From: Oleiphilaceae bacterium
GTDB lineage: Bacteria; Pseudomonadota; Gammaproteobacteria; Pseudomonadales; Oleiphilaceae
Reading direction: 5' to 3'
NCBI GenBank assembly: GCA_022447365.1
Contig: JAKVBL010000003.1
Coordinates: 372,001 to 436,000, forward strand
Length of the DNA stretch: 64,000 nucleotides
Positions 49,014-58,633 of this stretch are shown here, piece after piece. The position numbers and the translations under genes are program-made. Under the pieces are notes generated by a model. It saw only the letters and a program-made list of their open reading frames with translations. It searched no databases and was not told where the DNA came from. How positions within the stretch are numbered: the stretch's first letter is position 1; every line of letters starts with the position of its first letter.

Positions 49014-49880
49014 TTAGTCTTTGAATATGTCGGGCGTTTCGGAACGGTGGAAACCGTCGTAGGATTCTGAGTTTTTCGCATTCGGTAATGGGAATACGCG
49101 ACCACCTTGAGAGGCGCCGCCATCAATGCGTAGACAATCACCGCTAATAAAATTAGCGCCGTCGCTTAGTAAGAAGCAGATCGCAGCACTCACCTCTGCT
49201 TCGGTTCCCATGCGTTTGACAGGAACGGCGTCTCTTAGACTGCGAATCCATGGTTTCAATGCCGGAGGGTAGCTATCCATACCACTCGACATGATCCACC
49301 CAGGCGCAACGGCATTCACGCGAACACCTGAGTTACCCCATTCCACAGCTGCGGTTTGAGTGAAATTCACCATGCCCGCGCGTGCGGCACCGGAGTGTCC
49401 CATATTTGGCATGCCACCCCACATGTCTGCGACGATATTTACAATCGAGCCGCCATGTTTTTGCATGCTGGCTAAGTACACTTCTTTAGCCATCAAAAAG
49501 CCGCCTGTCAGATTTGTACGCACGACTGTTTCCCAACCTTTTTGGTTAATACCCGTAAGAGGGGATGGGAACTGGCCGCCAGCGTTATTCACTAGGCCGT
49601 GGATGATTTCGTTATTTGCTTTGATGGCTTTGATACACACTTTCACGGCATCTTCGTCGCGAATATCGCAGGCATGTGCTTCAGCGCTGCCGCCGTCTTC
49701 AAGGATTTCTGCTTTTACGCTTTCGAGCTTTTCAATTTTTCGCCCAATGAGCACAACGTGAGCCCCAAGCTGAGCAAGTTCGTGGGCTGTGCAACGTCCG
49801 ATGCCGCTACCGCCGCCGGTCACGATCATGGTTTTGCCTTCAAACAGGCCTTCTTTTAATACTGATTGATATCCTGACAT
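49014..49880 (-). CDS. atuB: AtuB, short-chain dehydrogenase
   Basis: A 288-residue SDR. TGGGSGIG at residues 21-28 binds NAD(P); NNAGGQFPSPL follows, and the C-terminal ISGDCLRIDGGA is typical. In this SDR the usual Tyr-x3-Lys is not obvious (HSGAARAGMVNFT), as in peroxisomal 2,4-dienoyl-CoA-reductase-like members, so a reductase role is possible. In P. aeruginosa AtuB is needed for citronellol use. It lies four bases downstream of atuA. Confidence 0.87.
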   Translation of the reverse strand: MSGYQSVLKEGLFEGKTMIVTGGGSGIGRCTAHELAQLGAHVVLIGRKIEKLESVKAEILEDGGSAEAHACDIRDEDAVKVCIKAIKANNEIIHGLVNNAGGQFPSPLTGINQKGWETVVRTNLTGGFLMAKEVYLASMQKHGGSIVNIVADMWGGMPNMGHSGAARAGMVNFTQTAAVEWGNSGVRVNAVAPGWIMSSGMDSYPPALKPWIRSLRDAVPVKRMGTEAEVSAAICFLLSDGANFISGDCLRIDGGASQGGRVFPLPNAKNSESYDGFHRSETPDIFKD

Positions 49881-49884
49881 CGAT

Positions 49885-51687
49885 TTACTTCTCTAAACTT
49901 GCGTATATTTCTTGGGAAACCGGAATTGGGAACTCTAATAACTGTTGGCCGTAGGCTTTACCTTGTGGGTCGATGCGCAGACTTGCGACACCGCCTCCGC
50001 CAAGGCTGTTTTCGAGTAGGAAATTCATTGCGCTGAATCCGGGCATATTCCAACGCGTTACCTTACCGGTTTTAGGATCTAAGGTATGTCGCATAAAGTT
50101 TGCGACAGCGTCACTGCGTAGTGCTGCTTTAATGAATGGCATATAAGCTGGCTCTCTTGCGATCACGCCAATATTGGCATGATTGCCTTTGTCACCACTG
50201 CGAGCATAAGCAAGTTTGATTAACGGAACGGTGTGAGGTGTTGCTGTTTCGAGTGCGTCACCTACATAGTTTTCGCTCGGGCAAAGTGCTTCAAAGTCTT
50301 CATGAGGCAGGTTGACTACGAGTGTTTGCTCATCAAACTTCACTACAAGATCGACAGTCGACTTAGGAATCAAACATGAATAGAGGCGTATCTTCGGCCA
50401 AACAGTAGGGCGACCTCCGACAATGCCTGTAATACCCGGAGCCATGCCAGTTGCGGCTTGAGCAATTTCTTTTGAAAACAATACAAGCGACTTTTTGTCT
50501 GGGCTAGCGACAGAAATCTTCACAACAATCTCTCGACACATCTCAGCCTTGGCATGCTCGCCGTATGTGGCTTCAGAACCGAGTAGTTCGATACTGGTTT
50601 CCGAATAAGGTCTTAAGCCTTTTGCTTCGATCATACGGGAGGTTTTAGACAAAATGGCTTTGGCCACGGCTTGTGCTTTTGCTTTTGCATTGATGCCAGC
50701 AAGTAAAAATGTCACGGTACATTTAAAACCGTCGGGGTAGGTGGCCGATACTTTGTATTGATCAGTTGGTGCTTTACCTAGGGCGCCAGATACCCGAACG
50801 AGATTGTCTGCGGCTTGTTCTAGCTTCACTTGTGTAAAGTCACACACAACATCAGGAAGGATATAGTTTTCTGGGTCGCCGATTTCGTAAACGATTTGCT
50901 CTGCAACCGTTGCTGTTGTGATTAAACCGCCCGTTTTTTCAGGCTTTGTGATAACAAATTCTGCGTCTTGATCTATTTCTACAATAGGGAAGCCCATGTC
51001 ATCAAACCCATCTTTGACCAGTTCCCAGTCAGTGAAATTACCACCAGTACAGTGCGCTCCACATTCGATAATGTGTCCAGCTAGAGAACCTTGAGCGAGT
51101 TTGTCGTAATCGCTCCATGACCAATCAAATTCATGCATCATGGCGCCGAGAACGACTGCACTGTCGACTACGCGACCGGTAATGACAATATCAGCATCTT
51201 CAGCAAGAGCAGCCGCAATGGCTGGAGCACCCAAGTATGCATTCATACTTACGAACATAGGAGGCATAGGTGTGCCAGAGAACATTTCAACGACGCCTTG
51301 ATCAGCGAGCTTTTTCTTTAATGGAAGGACGTTGTCTCCATCGACCATAGCGATCTTTAATTCGATACCCGCTTTTTCTGCTATCGCTTTTAATGCTTCT
51401 ACGCATGCTGCTGGATTTACGCCGCCGGCATTACTGATCACTTTAATGCCTTGGGTTTTGATTTTCTCAAGAAGAGGTGCCATGACCGTCTTCACGAAGT
51501 CTGGTGCAAAGCCAGCGCTCGGATCTTTCATTTTCTGACCAGCCATAATCGACATGGTGATTTCTGCGAGATAGTCAAAAACCAAGTAATCGATGTTGCC
51601 TTTATCGACGAGTTGCTGTGCTGCGGTTTCGGTGTCACCCCAAAACGCTGATGCGCAACCAATTCTTATTTTTTTCGCTTCTGCCAT
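49885..51687 (-). CDS. atuA: AtuA, acyclic terpene utilization protein (DUF1446)
   Basis: A 600-residue AtuA/DUF1446 protein, first gene of the atu operon. The N-terminal [19 protein letters not shown] and [16 protein letters not shown] are characteristic. The C-terminal ~120 residues ([20 protein letters not shown], then [20 protein letters not shown]) form the second conserved domain. AtuA is the marker that separates atu from the leucine liu cluster; its biochemical function is unknown, and a role with hydroxy-isohexenylglutaryl-CoA has been proposed. It is divergent from atuR. Confidence 0.93.
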   Translation of the reverse strand: MAEAKKIRIGCASAFWGDTETAAQQLVDKGNIDYLVFDYLAEITMSIMAGQKMKDPSAGFAPDFVKTVMAPLLEKIKTQGIKVISNAGGVNPAACVEALKAIAEKAGIELKIAMVDGDNVLPLKKKLADQGVVEMFSGTPMPPMFVSMNAYLGAPAIAAALAEDADIVITGRVVDSAVVLGAMMHEFDWSWSDYDKLAQGSLAGHIIECGAHCTGGNFTDWELVKDGFDDMGFPIVEIDQDAEFVITKPEKTGGLITTATVAEQIVYEIGDPENYILPDVVCDFTQVKLEQAADNLVRVSGALGKAPTDQYKVSATYPDGFKCTVTFLLAGINAKAKAQAVAKAILSKTSRMIEAKGLRPYSETSIELLGSEATYGEHAKAEMCREIVVKISVASPDKKSLVLFSKEIAQAATGMAPGITGIVGGRPTVWPKIRLYSCLIPKSTVDLVVKFDEQTLVVNLPHEDFEALCPSENYVGDALETATPHTVPLIKLAYARSGDKGNHANIGVIAREPAYMPFIKAALRSDAVANFMRHTLDPKTGKVTRWNMPGFSAMNFLLENSLGGGGVASLRIDPQGKAYGQQLLEFPIPVSQEIYASLEK

Positions 51688-51785
51688 TGTGCGTTTTTTC
51701 CTGTCTAAGACGGCGCTACTCGCGACGTGAAACTGAGTTAAAAAAGCAGATGAGATGGGTTACTCATTTTTGGTGTCAGCACCTT

Positions 51786-51803
51786 ACCAAGCAAGTGCTT
51801 GGT
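51786..51803. promoter_or_regulatory. AtuR operator palindrome
   Basis: ACCAAGCA-AG-TGCTTGGT is an 8-2-8 perfect inverted repeat in the 182-base gap between atuA and atuR, about 99 bases from the atuA start and 67 from the atuR start. In P. aeruginosa AtuR binds two inverted repeats in the matching gap. Only one strong copy is visible here. Confidence 0.7.
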
Positions 51804-51869
51804 TTGTAAATAGTTCGCAAGCTCGTTATTATCACTTTTTTGTAAATACTTATTTCTAGGGAGTGGCTG

Positions 51870-52499
51870 GTGGCCGTTATTGTTGAACAAGAAAAACTTG
51901 ATTTAGTCGATGATCTTGTCGAGCAAGGTGAGGTGACAGACCCTAGAACGCCTAAAGGACGATTGCTTGCAAAAGCGGCGAAGCTATTTCGTGTCAAGGG
52001 ATACGAGCGTACGACGGTAAGAGACTTAGCAGCGGCTGTCGGCATTCAATCTGGCAGCATTTTTCATCACTACAAATCGAAAGAAGAGATTCTGTTAGCG
52101 ATGATGAAAGAGGTTGTTATCTACAACACGCATTTAATGCGTCGCCGTATAGAAGAAGCAGACAGCATTGAGAGCAAACTACTCGCGCTCATCAAGTGTG
52201 AGATAGATGCGATCAACGGCGTAACTGGCGATGCAATGTCTGTTCTCGTCTATGAATGGCGAAGTCTTTCAGAAGAGAAGCAAGACTACATTCTTGGCTT
52301 ACGCAGTGAATATGAAGGCATTTGGATGCAGACGCTTGAGGCTGCCAAATCAGATGGCAAAGTGCAGGGTGATACATTTGTCTTAAGACGCCTATTAACC
52401 GGGGCTATTAGTTGGACGACGACATGGTATGATCCAACAGGGTCGATGGATTTAGATGCCTTGTCGGTAGAGGCACTCCATTTGGTGATTAAGCAGTAG
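51870..52499 (+). CDS. atuR: AtuR, TetR-family repressor of the atu cluster
   Basis: A 209-residue TetR regulator. After an acidic N-terminal extension of about 30 residues the helix-turn-helix runs TTVRDLAAAVGIQSGSIFHHY, KSKEEIL. The C-terminal domain would sense a terpenoid-CoA. It starts at a GTG six bases after AGGGAG. The divergent position next to atuA, and a perfect palindrome between them, match P. aeruginosa AtuR. Confidence 0.88.
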   Translation: MAVIVEQEKLDLVDDLVEQGEVTDPRTPKGRLLAKAAKLFRVKGYERTTVRDLAAAVGIQSGSIFHHYKSKEEILLAMMKEVVIYNTHLMRRRIEEADSIESKLLALIKCEIDAINGVTGDAMSVLVYEWRSLSEEKQDYILGLRSEYEGIWMQTLEAAKSDGKVQGDTFVLRRLLTGAISWTTTWYDPTGSMDLDALSVEALHLVIKQ

Positions 52500-52536
52500 C
52501 TTGTCGCTTATTGTTGATAATCGATAGGTGCTAAAT

Positions 52537-52782
52537 ATGTCTAAGCAAAAAGAGATATCGAGTGACCCAGATGCCAAAGGGAATGAGATGACCCTGTGGC
52601 AGACGACGCAAAGTGTTTTGTATGCAATGCTTGGTGTTCAAAAGTCGAAAAATGCCAAACGCGATTTCAGCAAGGGAAAAGCGAGTCATTTCATCATTAT
52701 TGGTATTTTGTTTGGCGTATCGTTTGTGATTGCACTCGCGTTACTTGTGCGCTTTATTTTGAACCAAGTTGTTGTTTCGTAA
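52537..52782 (+). CDS. DUF2970 small membrane protein
   Basis: An 81-residue protein with a soluble N-terminal half (LWQTTQSVLYAMLGVQKSKNAKRDFSKGK) and one C-terminal membrane helix (about residues 49-76). The Q-S-V-L-x-A-x-x-G-V-Q pattern is typical of DUF2970. Function unknown. ATG 52537 was chosen over GTG 52528. Its last 42 bases overlap, in antisense, the 3' end of the next gene. Confidence 0.8.
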   Translation: MSKQKEISSDPDAKGNEMTLWQTTQSVLYAMLGVQKSKNAKRDFSKGKASHFIIIGILFGVSFVIALALLVRFILNQVVVS

Positions 52783-53370
52783 TCTGCAGCAGATCAGCCC
52801 CGCAAGTCCAAGAAGAAATAATCCAAATGAAGACGATTCATCGACCTTTGCGATAGGTTTTTGCACCGGGTTCTTTATTCCTTCGAGTTGAATATTGTCG
52901 AGATAGACCGTCTCGGTTTGGCTATTTACGTCAAGCGCAAAGCGGATAGATGTAATGGCAGCATCTGATAATAAAATGCTGGCGTTATAACTTCCTGCAG
53001 TTTCGAGGGTCGTTTCAAAGATAATGCTTTTCGCGGCCGTATTCATAAGTTCTACTAGCAATGTGTCGCTCTTTTCAGTGCTGCTTAGCACTTGCCAATC
53101 AAAGCTTAATTCAAGGCTTGCGAACTTATGCGTGTCGATGTCGATTTGAGCGAATGTGAATCCGGCACTAGGTATGTCTCGTAAACGAAGTCGTTCAAGA
53201 TAGATTGCAACATCGTTGTCTTGCGCTTCGTTAGTAAGCCATGCAGGCCCAACATCGTCGCTATTGATGCGTGAAAAATCATCTTGGAAGATGATTGCGC
53301 TATGCGCGTTGGCAGAAATTAAGAATATGAACGTGCACAGAACTGCACGAAATGTGTTTTTCGTTGTCAT
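52741..53370 (-). CDS. exported protein with PEP-CTERM-like C-terminus
   Basis: A 209-residue exported protein: signal peptide (about residues 1-24, ending NAHSA), a beta-rich domain resembling carbohydrate-binding jelly rolls (DWQVLSSTEKSDTLLVELMN; TVYLDNIQLEG), then a C-terminal hydrophobic stretch GLFLLGLAGLICC with a basic end RLRNNN. That tail looks like a PEP-CTERM sorting signal but has VDESSS instead of V-P-E-P. It converges on and overlaps the DUF2970 gene by 42 bases. A role in surface or exopolysaccharide-linked attachment is possible. Confidence 0.72.
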   Translation of the reverse strand: MTTKNTFRAVLCTFIFLISANAHSAIIFQDDFSRINSDDVGPAWLTNEAQDNDVAIYLERLRLRDIPSAGFTFAQIDIDTHKFASLELSFDWQVLSSTEKSDTLLVELMNTAAKSIIFETTLETAGSYNASILLSDAAITSIRFALDVNSQTETVYLDNIQLEGIKNPVQKPIAKVDESSSFGLFLLGLAGLICCRLRNNNLVQNKAHK

Positions 53371-53599
53371 ATTTCATCCTTGAAATAGTGTTATGGTCGG
53401 CTTTCCCTTGCCTCAATGCATAGTAGCAATGGTGTTCAAGGGATCTCAAGACTGTAGTTGACGAAAATTTACTTAATTGAGCGATATTTATGATGTGTTG
53501 GCGATGCTCCGCAGAGATATTTTACTTGCTACTGCTAGACTCAAAATATAATGAGCAGCATGTATGTTGTTTCAATCGTCTTTTGAGTAGAACTAGATT

Positions 53600-56080
53600 G
53601 TGATTTTGAAGGATTGGTCTTTACAGGGTCGTATCGGTGGGTGGTGCATAGTGCTCGCTACTATGCTTCTGACTGCTTGTGGTGGCGGTAGCTCTGAGGC
53701 TGACGGCTCGCAAGGTATCAACGGCGGTTTAGTGGCAGGAGGTCCTTCTCAAGCGCGAACGATTTCAGGCACCCTTCGACTCACATCATCTATGGCGCAA
53801 GATTCTGACACGCAGGTCGCGGGCTCTTTCGCTATCAATCTCAATAACAATTCCTTTTCCCAAGCGCAGAGACTAAACAACCCAAGCTCTGTTGGTGGCT
53901 ATGTCAGTGCAGCTAATGGCGCATACAGCAACGGGCTTTCTTTCGCTCGTGATGATAGCGATTTCTATTCCTTGCCATTATTGAATGGACAAACACTCTC
54001 GCTTGAGGCTTATCCGGCTGACACAGGTACAAACCAGTCTATTTACTTAAGATTCCAAGTCTTCAAATCGAGCAATCAAAGCGCGCCAGTTTTTAGTGAA
54101 GATATACGTTGGGCCAGACAAGTTGAATTTGTTGCAGATGAAGACGCCGAATACTATGTATCTTTACGCTCTATTGCCCAGTCTCCTGTTAATTATCACC
54201 TTCGCTCTTCACGATCGTTAGCTGCTGGTGAGAGTTTATCGCGAGCTGGTTATGCCAAGCTCGCATCAGCTAGGGTCAATATAGTTAATGCATTTGGCGA
54301 GGTGTCGCAGCTTGATGATGGAATTCATAGTGATTTAGCTAAGCTTAAAGCGCTGCGTCTAGCCTCTCAGTTGCAAGGGATGCGCGGTGTTGCTAATGCG
54401 GAACCGGATTATTTAGTGACTGCCTCAGGCTTATCAGTGAATGATAGTTTGCGTTCGTTTCAGTGGAATTTAGATCAGTTATCTTTTCCTGAAGCATGGC
54501 AGTTTGCGTCGGGGCAGGGTGTTCGAGTAGCTGTGATTGATACGGGTGTCGCACCTAGTCATGAAGATGTTCAATCCAATATCTTGTTCAGCGACGGGTA
54601 TGACTTTGTATCGGACGTACTGAATGGTGATGGGGATGGTCGTGACGCGGATGCCACAGAAGTCGCTTTTGGAACCTTTCATGGCGCGGAAGTCGCTGGT
54701 GTGATTGCAGCAGACACTGACAATGCTAAAGGTATTGCCGGTGCCGCCTTTAATGCGAAAATCATTCCTATTCGAGTGCTAGGCAGTTCGGGAGAAGGAT
54801 CTGCGTTTGATATTGCTGATGGTATTCGATACGCAGCGGGTTTGCGCACAACAGATGGTCGTCAGATTGCTGATCCTGCTGACATTATCAATTTATCGCT
54901 TGGTCTTAACATCAATAGTTTTGTCATTGAGGATGCGATACGTGATGCGGCAGCGACAGGTGTGATTATCGTTGCAGCCGCAGGCAATGAACAATCTGAT
55001 CTCCCTTTTTACCCAGCTTATTACCCGGAGGTTTTTGGTGTTGGTTCCGTCAATCACACAGGGTTTAGATCATTATTTTCTAACTTCGGTGACAACGTTG
55101 ATGTCATGGCTCCCGGTGGTACAGACATTAATTCGATTTACTTTGATGGGGTGGATGATGACGTCATCGCGCCAAGTAGATTAGATCGGTATGAGTTGTC
55201 GATCGGCACATCTTTCGCGGCGCCGCATGTTGCTGCGATTGCGGCGTTAATGAAGGAACTGGATCCATCTTTAGATAACGCTTCGTTTATGCGTGCACTT
55301 GAGCGTGGTGAATTGACTGAGCAAGGGATGCCTGAGCAATTTTATGGTGCTGGTTTGATTAATGCTCAGAAGGCGGTTTATGCGGCAGGCGCTGATTCTT
55401 TGAATGAGCTAGAAGTGTTTCCGTCTAATTTGAGCTTTGGTAATTATGCGAGCTCTGCAAGTTTGTTTATAGGAAATGCAGGGTCGGATGATCTTACTAT
55501 TGAGTTGATTTCGGCAAATGTTCCTTGGCTAGACATTTCCTTAGATAGTGTCGATGCGCAGGGCGCTAGTCGTTACGTGATTACTGTTGATCCCAACCAA
55601 GTCAGTGATCAAGCTCAGCAAGCAATGATAGAAGTTGAGTATCGTTTGGATGGCGGGGTTTTGTTGAATGAAACGGTTCCTGTTTTCAAAGCAGCCGCTG
55701 ATGTTGCTGGGCAATTGTCTCGGGTCTATGTGTATTTGTTGCGCAAACAAGAAGTGAATGCGGCTGCGGGTTCATATGACATATACAGAGCGCAGCGTTT
55801 TGATGATGTGAATGCGACGGCGAATTTTCAGTTCTTTGATGTTCCTGAAGGTGAGTACTACTTAGAAGCGAGTACGGATAGTGATGGTGATGCGCGTCTC
55901 TTCGACAAGGGAGAGGCGGTAGGTGCGTATCGCTTATCAAATAATGCTTCATCACTCGTTGTCGATCGCGACAGAATCGACGTGTCTTTCGAGATTTCAT
56001 ATCAGAACGTTGCTGAACAATCTGGCTTCGCTAACACAATTGATCCGCAATTAGACCGAAACCTGCGTTCTTCGCAATAG
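53600..56080 (+). CDS. secreted S8 (subtilisin-like) serine protease lipoprotein
   Basis: An 826-residue protein. A lipoprotein signal ends at LLTAC with Cys27 as the lipid anchor, followed by GGGSS. A pre-peptidase-type beta domain spans about residues 50-205 and an inhibitor-like propeptide about 215-275. The S8 domain has Asp314 (AVIDTGV), His361 (FHGAEVAG), Asn463 (AAAGNEQ) and Ser538 (GTSFAAPHVA). A C-terminal domain of about 225 residues is beta-rich. It probably acts at the cell surface or in the periplasm. The GTG start is weakly supported; an in-frame TTG at 53606 is possible. Confidence 0.88.
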   Translation: MILKDWSLQGRIGGWCIVLATMLLTACGGGSSEADGSQGINGGLVAGGPSQARTISGTLRLTSSMAQDSDTQVAGSFAINLNNNSFSQAQRLNNPSSVGGYVSAANGAYSNGLSFARDDSDFYSLPLLNGQTLSLEAYPADTGTNQSIYLRFQVFKSSNQSAPVFSEDIRWARQVEFVADEDAEYYVSLRSIAQSPVNYHLRSSRSLAAGESLSRAGYAKLASARVNIVNAFGEVSQLDDGIHSDLAKLKALRLASQLQGMRGVANAEPDYLVTASGLSVNDSLRSFQWNLDQLSFPEAWQFASGQGVRVAVIDTGVAPSHEDVQSNILFSDGYDFVSDVLNGDGDGRDADATEVAFGTFHGAEVAGVIAADTDNAKGIAGAAFNAKIIPIRVLGSSGEGSAFDIADGIRYAAGLRTTDGRQIADPADIINLSLGLNINSFVIEDAIRDAAATGVIIVAAAGNEQSDLPFYPAYYPEVFGVGSVNHTGFRSLFSNFGDNVDVMAPGGTDINSIYFDGVDDDVIAPSRLDRYELSIGTSFAAPHVAAIAALMKELDPSLDNASFMRALERGELTEQGMPEQFYGAGLINAQKAVYAAGADSLNELEVFPSNLSFGNYASSASLFIGNAGSDDLTIELISANVPWLDISLDSVDAQGASRYVITVDPNQVSDQAQQAMIEVEYRLDGGVLLNETVPVFKAAADVAGQLSRVYVYLLRKQEVNAAAGSYDIYRAQRFDDVNATANFQFFDVPEGEYYLEASTDSDGDARLFDKGEAVGAYRLSNNASSLVVDRDRIDVSFEISYQNVAEQSGFANTIDPQLDRNLRSSQ

Positions 56081-56187
56081 GCTTTGTTTCTTAAACATCC
56101 CCCATCTTAGTCCTTAGCTATTGGCGCAAGCGCCTTAATTGTTTAAGCTCTTGCGCAATTGTATTTCAATAGTTTGTCCTTCTCATT

Positions 56188-58092
56188 ATGTCTGAAAGCT
56201 CATCCGCAAATAAGCAGTACACCGCTGATTCGATCGAAGTTCTTAGCGGTTTAGATCCAGTAAAAAAACGTCCCGGAATGTACACCGAGACGACGCGTCC
56301 AAACCATCTTGCTCAAGAAGTTATTGATAATTCCGTCGACGAAGCCTTAGCAGGCCATGCGACCAAAATAGAGGTTGTGCTGCACGAGGATGGCTCGTTG
56401 TCGGTTACCGATAATGGTCGTGGCATGCCTGTTGATATTCATTCCGAGGAAGGACTACCGGGTGTCGAGCTAATTCTTAGTCGATTACACGCGGGCGGTA
56501 AGTTTTCTAACGATAACTACAACTTCTCTGGCGGATTGCACGGGGTTGGGGTGTCGGTTGTTAATGCGCTCTCCACAAAACTTGAAGTCTTTATCCGCCG
56601 CGATGCTAAGTTACATCGCATTGCATTCGCTGATGGCGATAAAACCGATAGCTTAGAGGTGATTGATAGCGTTGGTAAGCGAAATACCGGAACAAAAGTG
56701 CATTTCTGGCCTGACGCTCAGTATTTCGATTCGGTTAAATTCTCTATTTCTAGACTTCGACATGTCTTGCGCGCAAAAGCCGTTCTATGTCCGGGTTTGC
56801 AAGTTATTTTTCAGAACAAGCAAACGGATGAGAAGGATGAATGGCATTACGAGGATGGCTTAAAAGATTATTTGGTTGCTGCGACAGATGGCTTTGAAAC
56901 TTGTCCGAAAGTTCCGTTTACTGGGTCGATGGCTGGCAATAGCGAAGCGGTTGATTGGGCAATACAGTGGTTAACCGAAGGCGGTGAAATCACTCAAGAG
57001 AGCTACGTAAACCTAATTCCAACAGCGCAAGGTGGTACGCACGTAAATGGCTTTAGAACGGGCTGTTTAGAAGCAATGCGAGAGTTTTGTGAGTTTAGAA
57101 ATTTATTGCCGCGTGGCATAAAGCTTGGCCCTGAAGATATTTGGGATAAAAGCTGTTTTGTTTTATCTGCGAAGTTAGGTGACCCTCAATTCTCAGGTCA
57201 AACTAAAGAAAGGTTATCTTCACGCGAGGCTGCTGCGTTTATTTCGGGTGTAGTGAAAGACGCATTTAGCTTGTGGCTTAACCAACACACTGATGAAGCG
57301 GAACAGCTAGCGACGCTATGTATTAGTAATGCCCAAAAGCGTATGCGAGCAAGTAAAAAGGTTGTTCGTAAGAAAGTGACTTCAGGGCCAGCACTGCCAG
57401 GCAAGTTGGCGGATTGTTCTGGGGCAGATGCATTGCGTTCAGAGTTGTTCTTGGTTGAGGGTGACTCTGCTGGTGGTTCCGCAAAACAAGCACGAGATCG
57501 TGAGTATCAAGCCATCATGCCGCTTCGCGGTAAGATACTTAATACCTGGGAAGTAGATTCTGCCGAAATTCTTGCCTCCCAAGAAGTCCATGATATTGCT
57601 GTCGCAGTGGGCGTGGATCCAGGATCAGATAATCTAGAAGGATTGCGTTATGGCAAGATTTGCATTCTTGCTGATGCGGACTCTGATGGTCTTCATATCG
57701 CGACACTTTTATGTGCTCTATTTGTACGCCACTTCAAACCACTGGTTGAAGCTGGCCATATCTATGTTGCGATGCCTCCTTTGTATCGTATCGATGTGGG
57801 TAAAGAAGTGTTTTATGCTTTGGATGAAGCTGAGCGCAAGGGTGTGCTTGATCGAATCGAAGCAGAAAAAAAACGTGGCAAGGTGAATGTTCAGCGCTTT
57901 AAAGGTTTGGGTGAGATGAATCCAATGCAGTTGCGTGAAACAACAATGGCTCGCGACACGCGTCGATTAGTTCAGCTAACAATCGATGATCATGCTCAAA
58001 CTGTCGAAAACATGGATATGCTGCTTGGTAAGAAGCGAGCAGCGGATCGTAAGTCTTGGCTTGAATCCAAAGGAGACATGGCCGAAGTATAA
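56188..58092 (+). CDS. parE: DNA topoisomerase IV subunit B
   Basis: A 634-residue type IIA topoisomerase B subunit. The GHKL ATPase motifs EVIDNSVDEALAGHA and DNGRGMPVD are present, then the Toprim FLVEGDSAGGSAKQARDREYQAIMPLRGKILN region (split here by its motif residues E and D) and DADSDGLHIATLL. It decatenates chromosomes with ParC; the length and EALAGHA sequence fit ParE rather than GyrB, which is longer in gammaproteobacteria. parC is not in the window. Confidence 0.95.
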   Translation: MSESSSANKQYTADSIEVLSGLDPVKKRPGMYTETTRPNHLAQEVIDNSVDEALAGHATKIEVVLHEDGSLSVTDNGRGMPVDIHSEEGLPGVELILSRLHAGGKFSNDNYNFSGGLHGVGVSVVNALSTKLEVFIRRDAKLHRIAFADGDKTDSLEVIDSVGKRNTGTKVHFWPDAQYFDSVKFSISRLRHVLRAKAVLCPGLQVIFQNKQTDEKDEWHYEDGLKDYLVAATDGFETCPKVPFTGSMAGNSEAVDWAIQWLTEGGEITQESYVNLIPTAQGGTHVNGFRTGCLEAMREFCEFRNLLPRGIKLGPEDIWDKSCFVLSAKLGDPQFSGQTKERLSSREAAAFISGVVKDAFSLWLNQHTDEAEQLATLCISNAQKRMRASKKVVRKKVTSGPALPGKLADCSGADALRSELFLVEGDSAGGSAKQARDREYQAIMPLRGKILNTWEVDSAEILASQEVHDIAVAVGVDPGSDNLEGLRYGKICILADADSDGLHIATLLCALFVRHFKPLVEAGHIYVAMPPLYRIDVGKEVFYALDEAERKGVLDRIEAEKKRGKVNVQRFKGLGEMNPMQLRETTMARDTRRLVQLTIDDHAQTVENMDMLLGKKRAADRKSWLESKGDMAEV

Positions 58093-58213
58093 GAGATAAT
58101 TCGCGGCACTTGCGGTTCACTTAGATAAGGTTTGTGATTAGTGGCGTGGTAGTCGTATTCGTGTTGTTTGATGCCAGCACAGATCAATATCAGCTAGACA
58201 AGGAAATATTGCA

Positions 58214-58453
58214 ATGGAGTTTCGTAAAGGAGAAGGCGAGGCGACTTACTTTCGCTCTGAACGCCTTCAAGTTATTGATGGTCAGTATTACATTGCCACA
58301 CGAGAGGGTGAAGACCTTGGTCCTTTTGGCACGAGAGTTGAGGCAGAGAGAGGCTTAGCGCGCTTTATCGAGGCAATTCAAGATCATGACAATTACAGGT
58401 TGGCAAAATCTGCGGCATTAAACGGCGCCTGGGCGACGAATAATTTTCGCTAG
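58214..58453 (+). CDS. DUF6316-like small protein
   Basis: A 79-residue soluble protein. The pattern YFRSERLQVIDGQYYIATREG, EDLGPFGTRVEAERGL resembles a small family conserved in pseudomonads (DUF6316), with the G-x-x-Y-x-x-x-T-R-E-G-x-x-x-G-P-F core. The function is unknown. It lies 121 bases after parE on the same strand, with AAGGAAATATTGCA upstream of its ATG. Confidence 0.75.
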   Translation: MEFRKGEGEATYFRSERLQVIDGQYYIATREGEDLGPFGTRVEAERGLARFIEAIQDHDNYRLAKSAALNGAWATNNFR

Positions 58454-58633
58454 TTGGCCGCAACGCATATCATCTGTTGCGAGTTTTTCGGCCAGAATTA
58501 TCATCCTTTAAAACGTGACGAAGTACTCGCTCTTCCTTATGTATCAACATCTTACTTAAGTTTGTTGGCACAATAGCTAGCAGTATTCAAAAAAGCTTTC
58601 GTTTGTATTAACAAAAATAATGACGAGTCAGTG

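Noticed and set aside
56095..56160. Terminator after the S8 protease gene
   Set aside because: Several short overlapping GCGCAAG/CTTGCGC dyads occur, but no single stable hairpin with a T run could be assigned.
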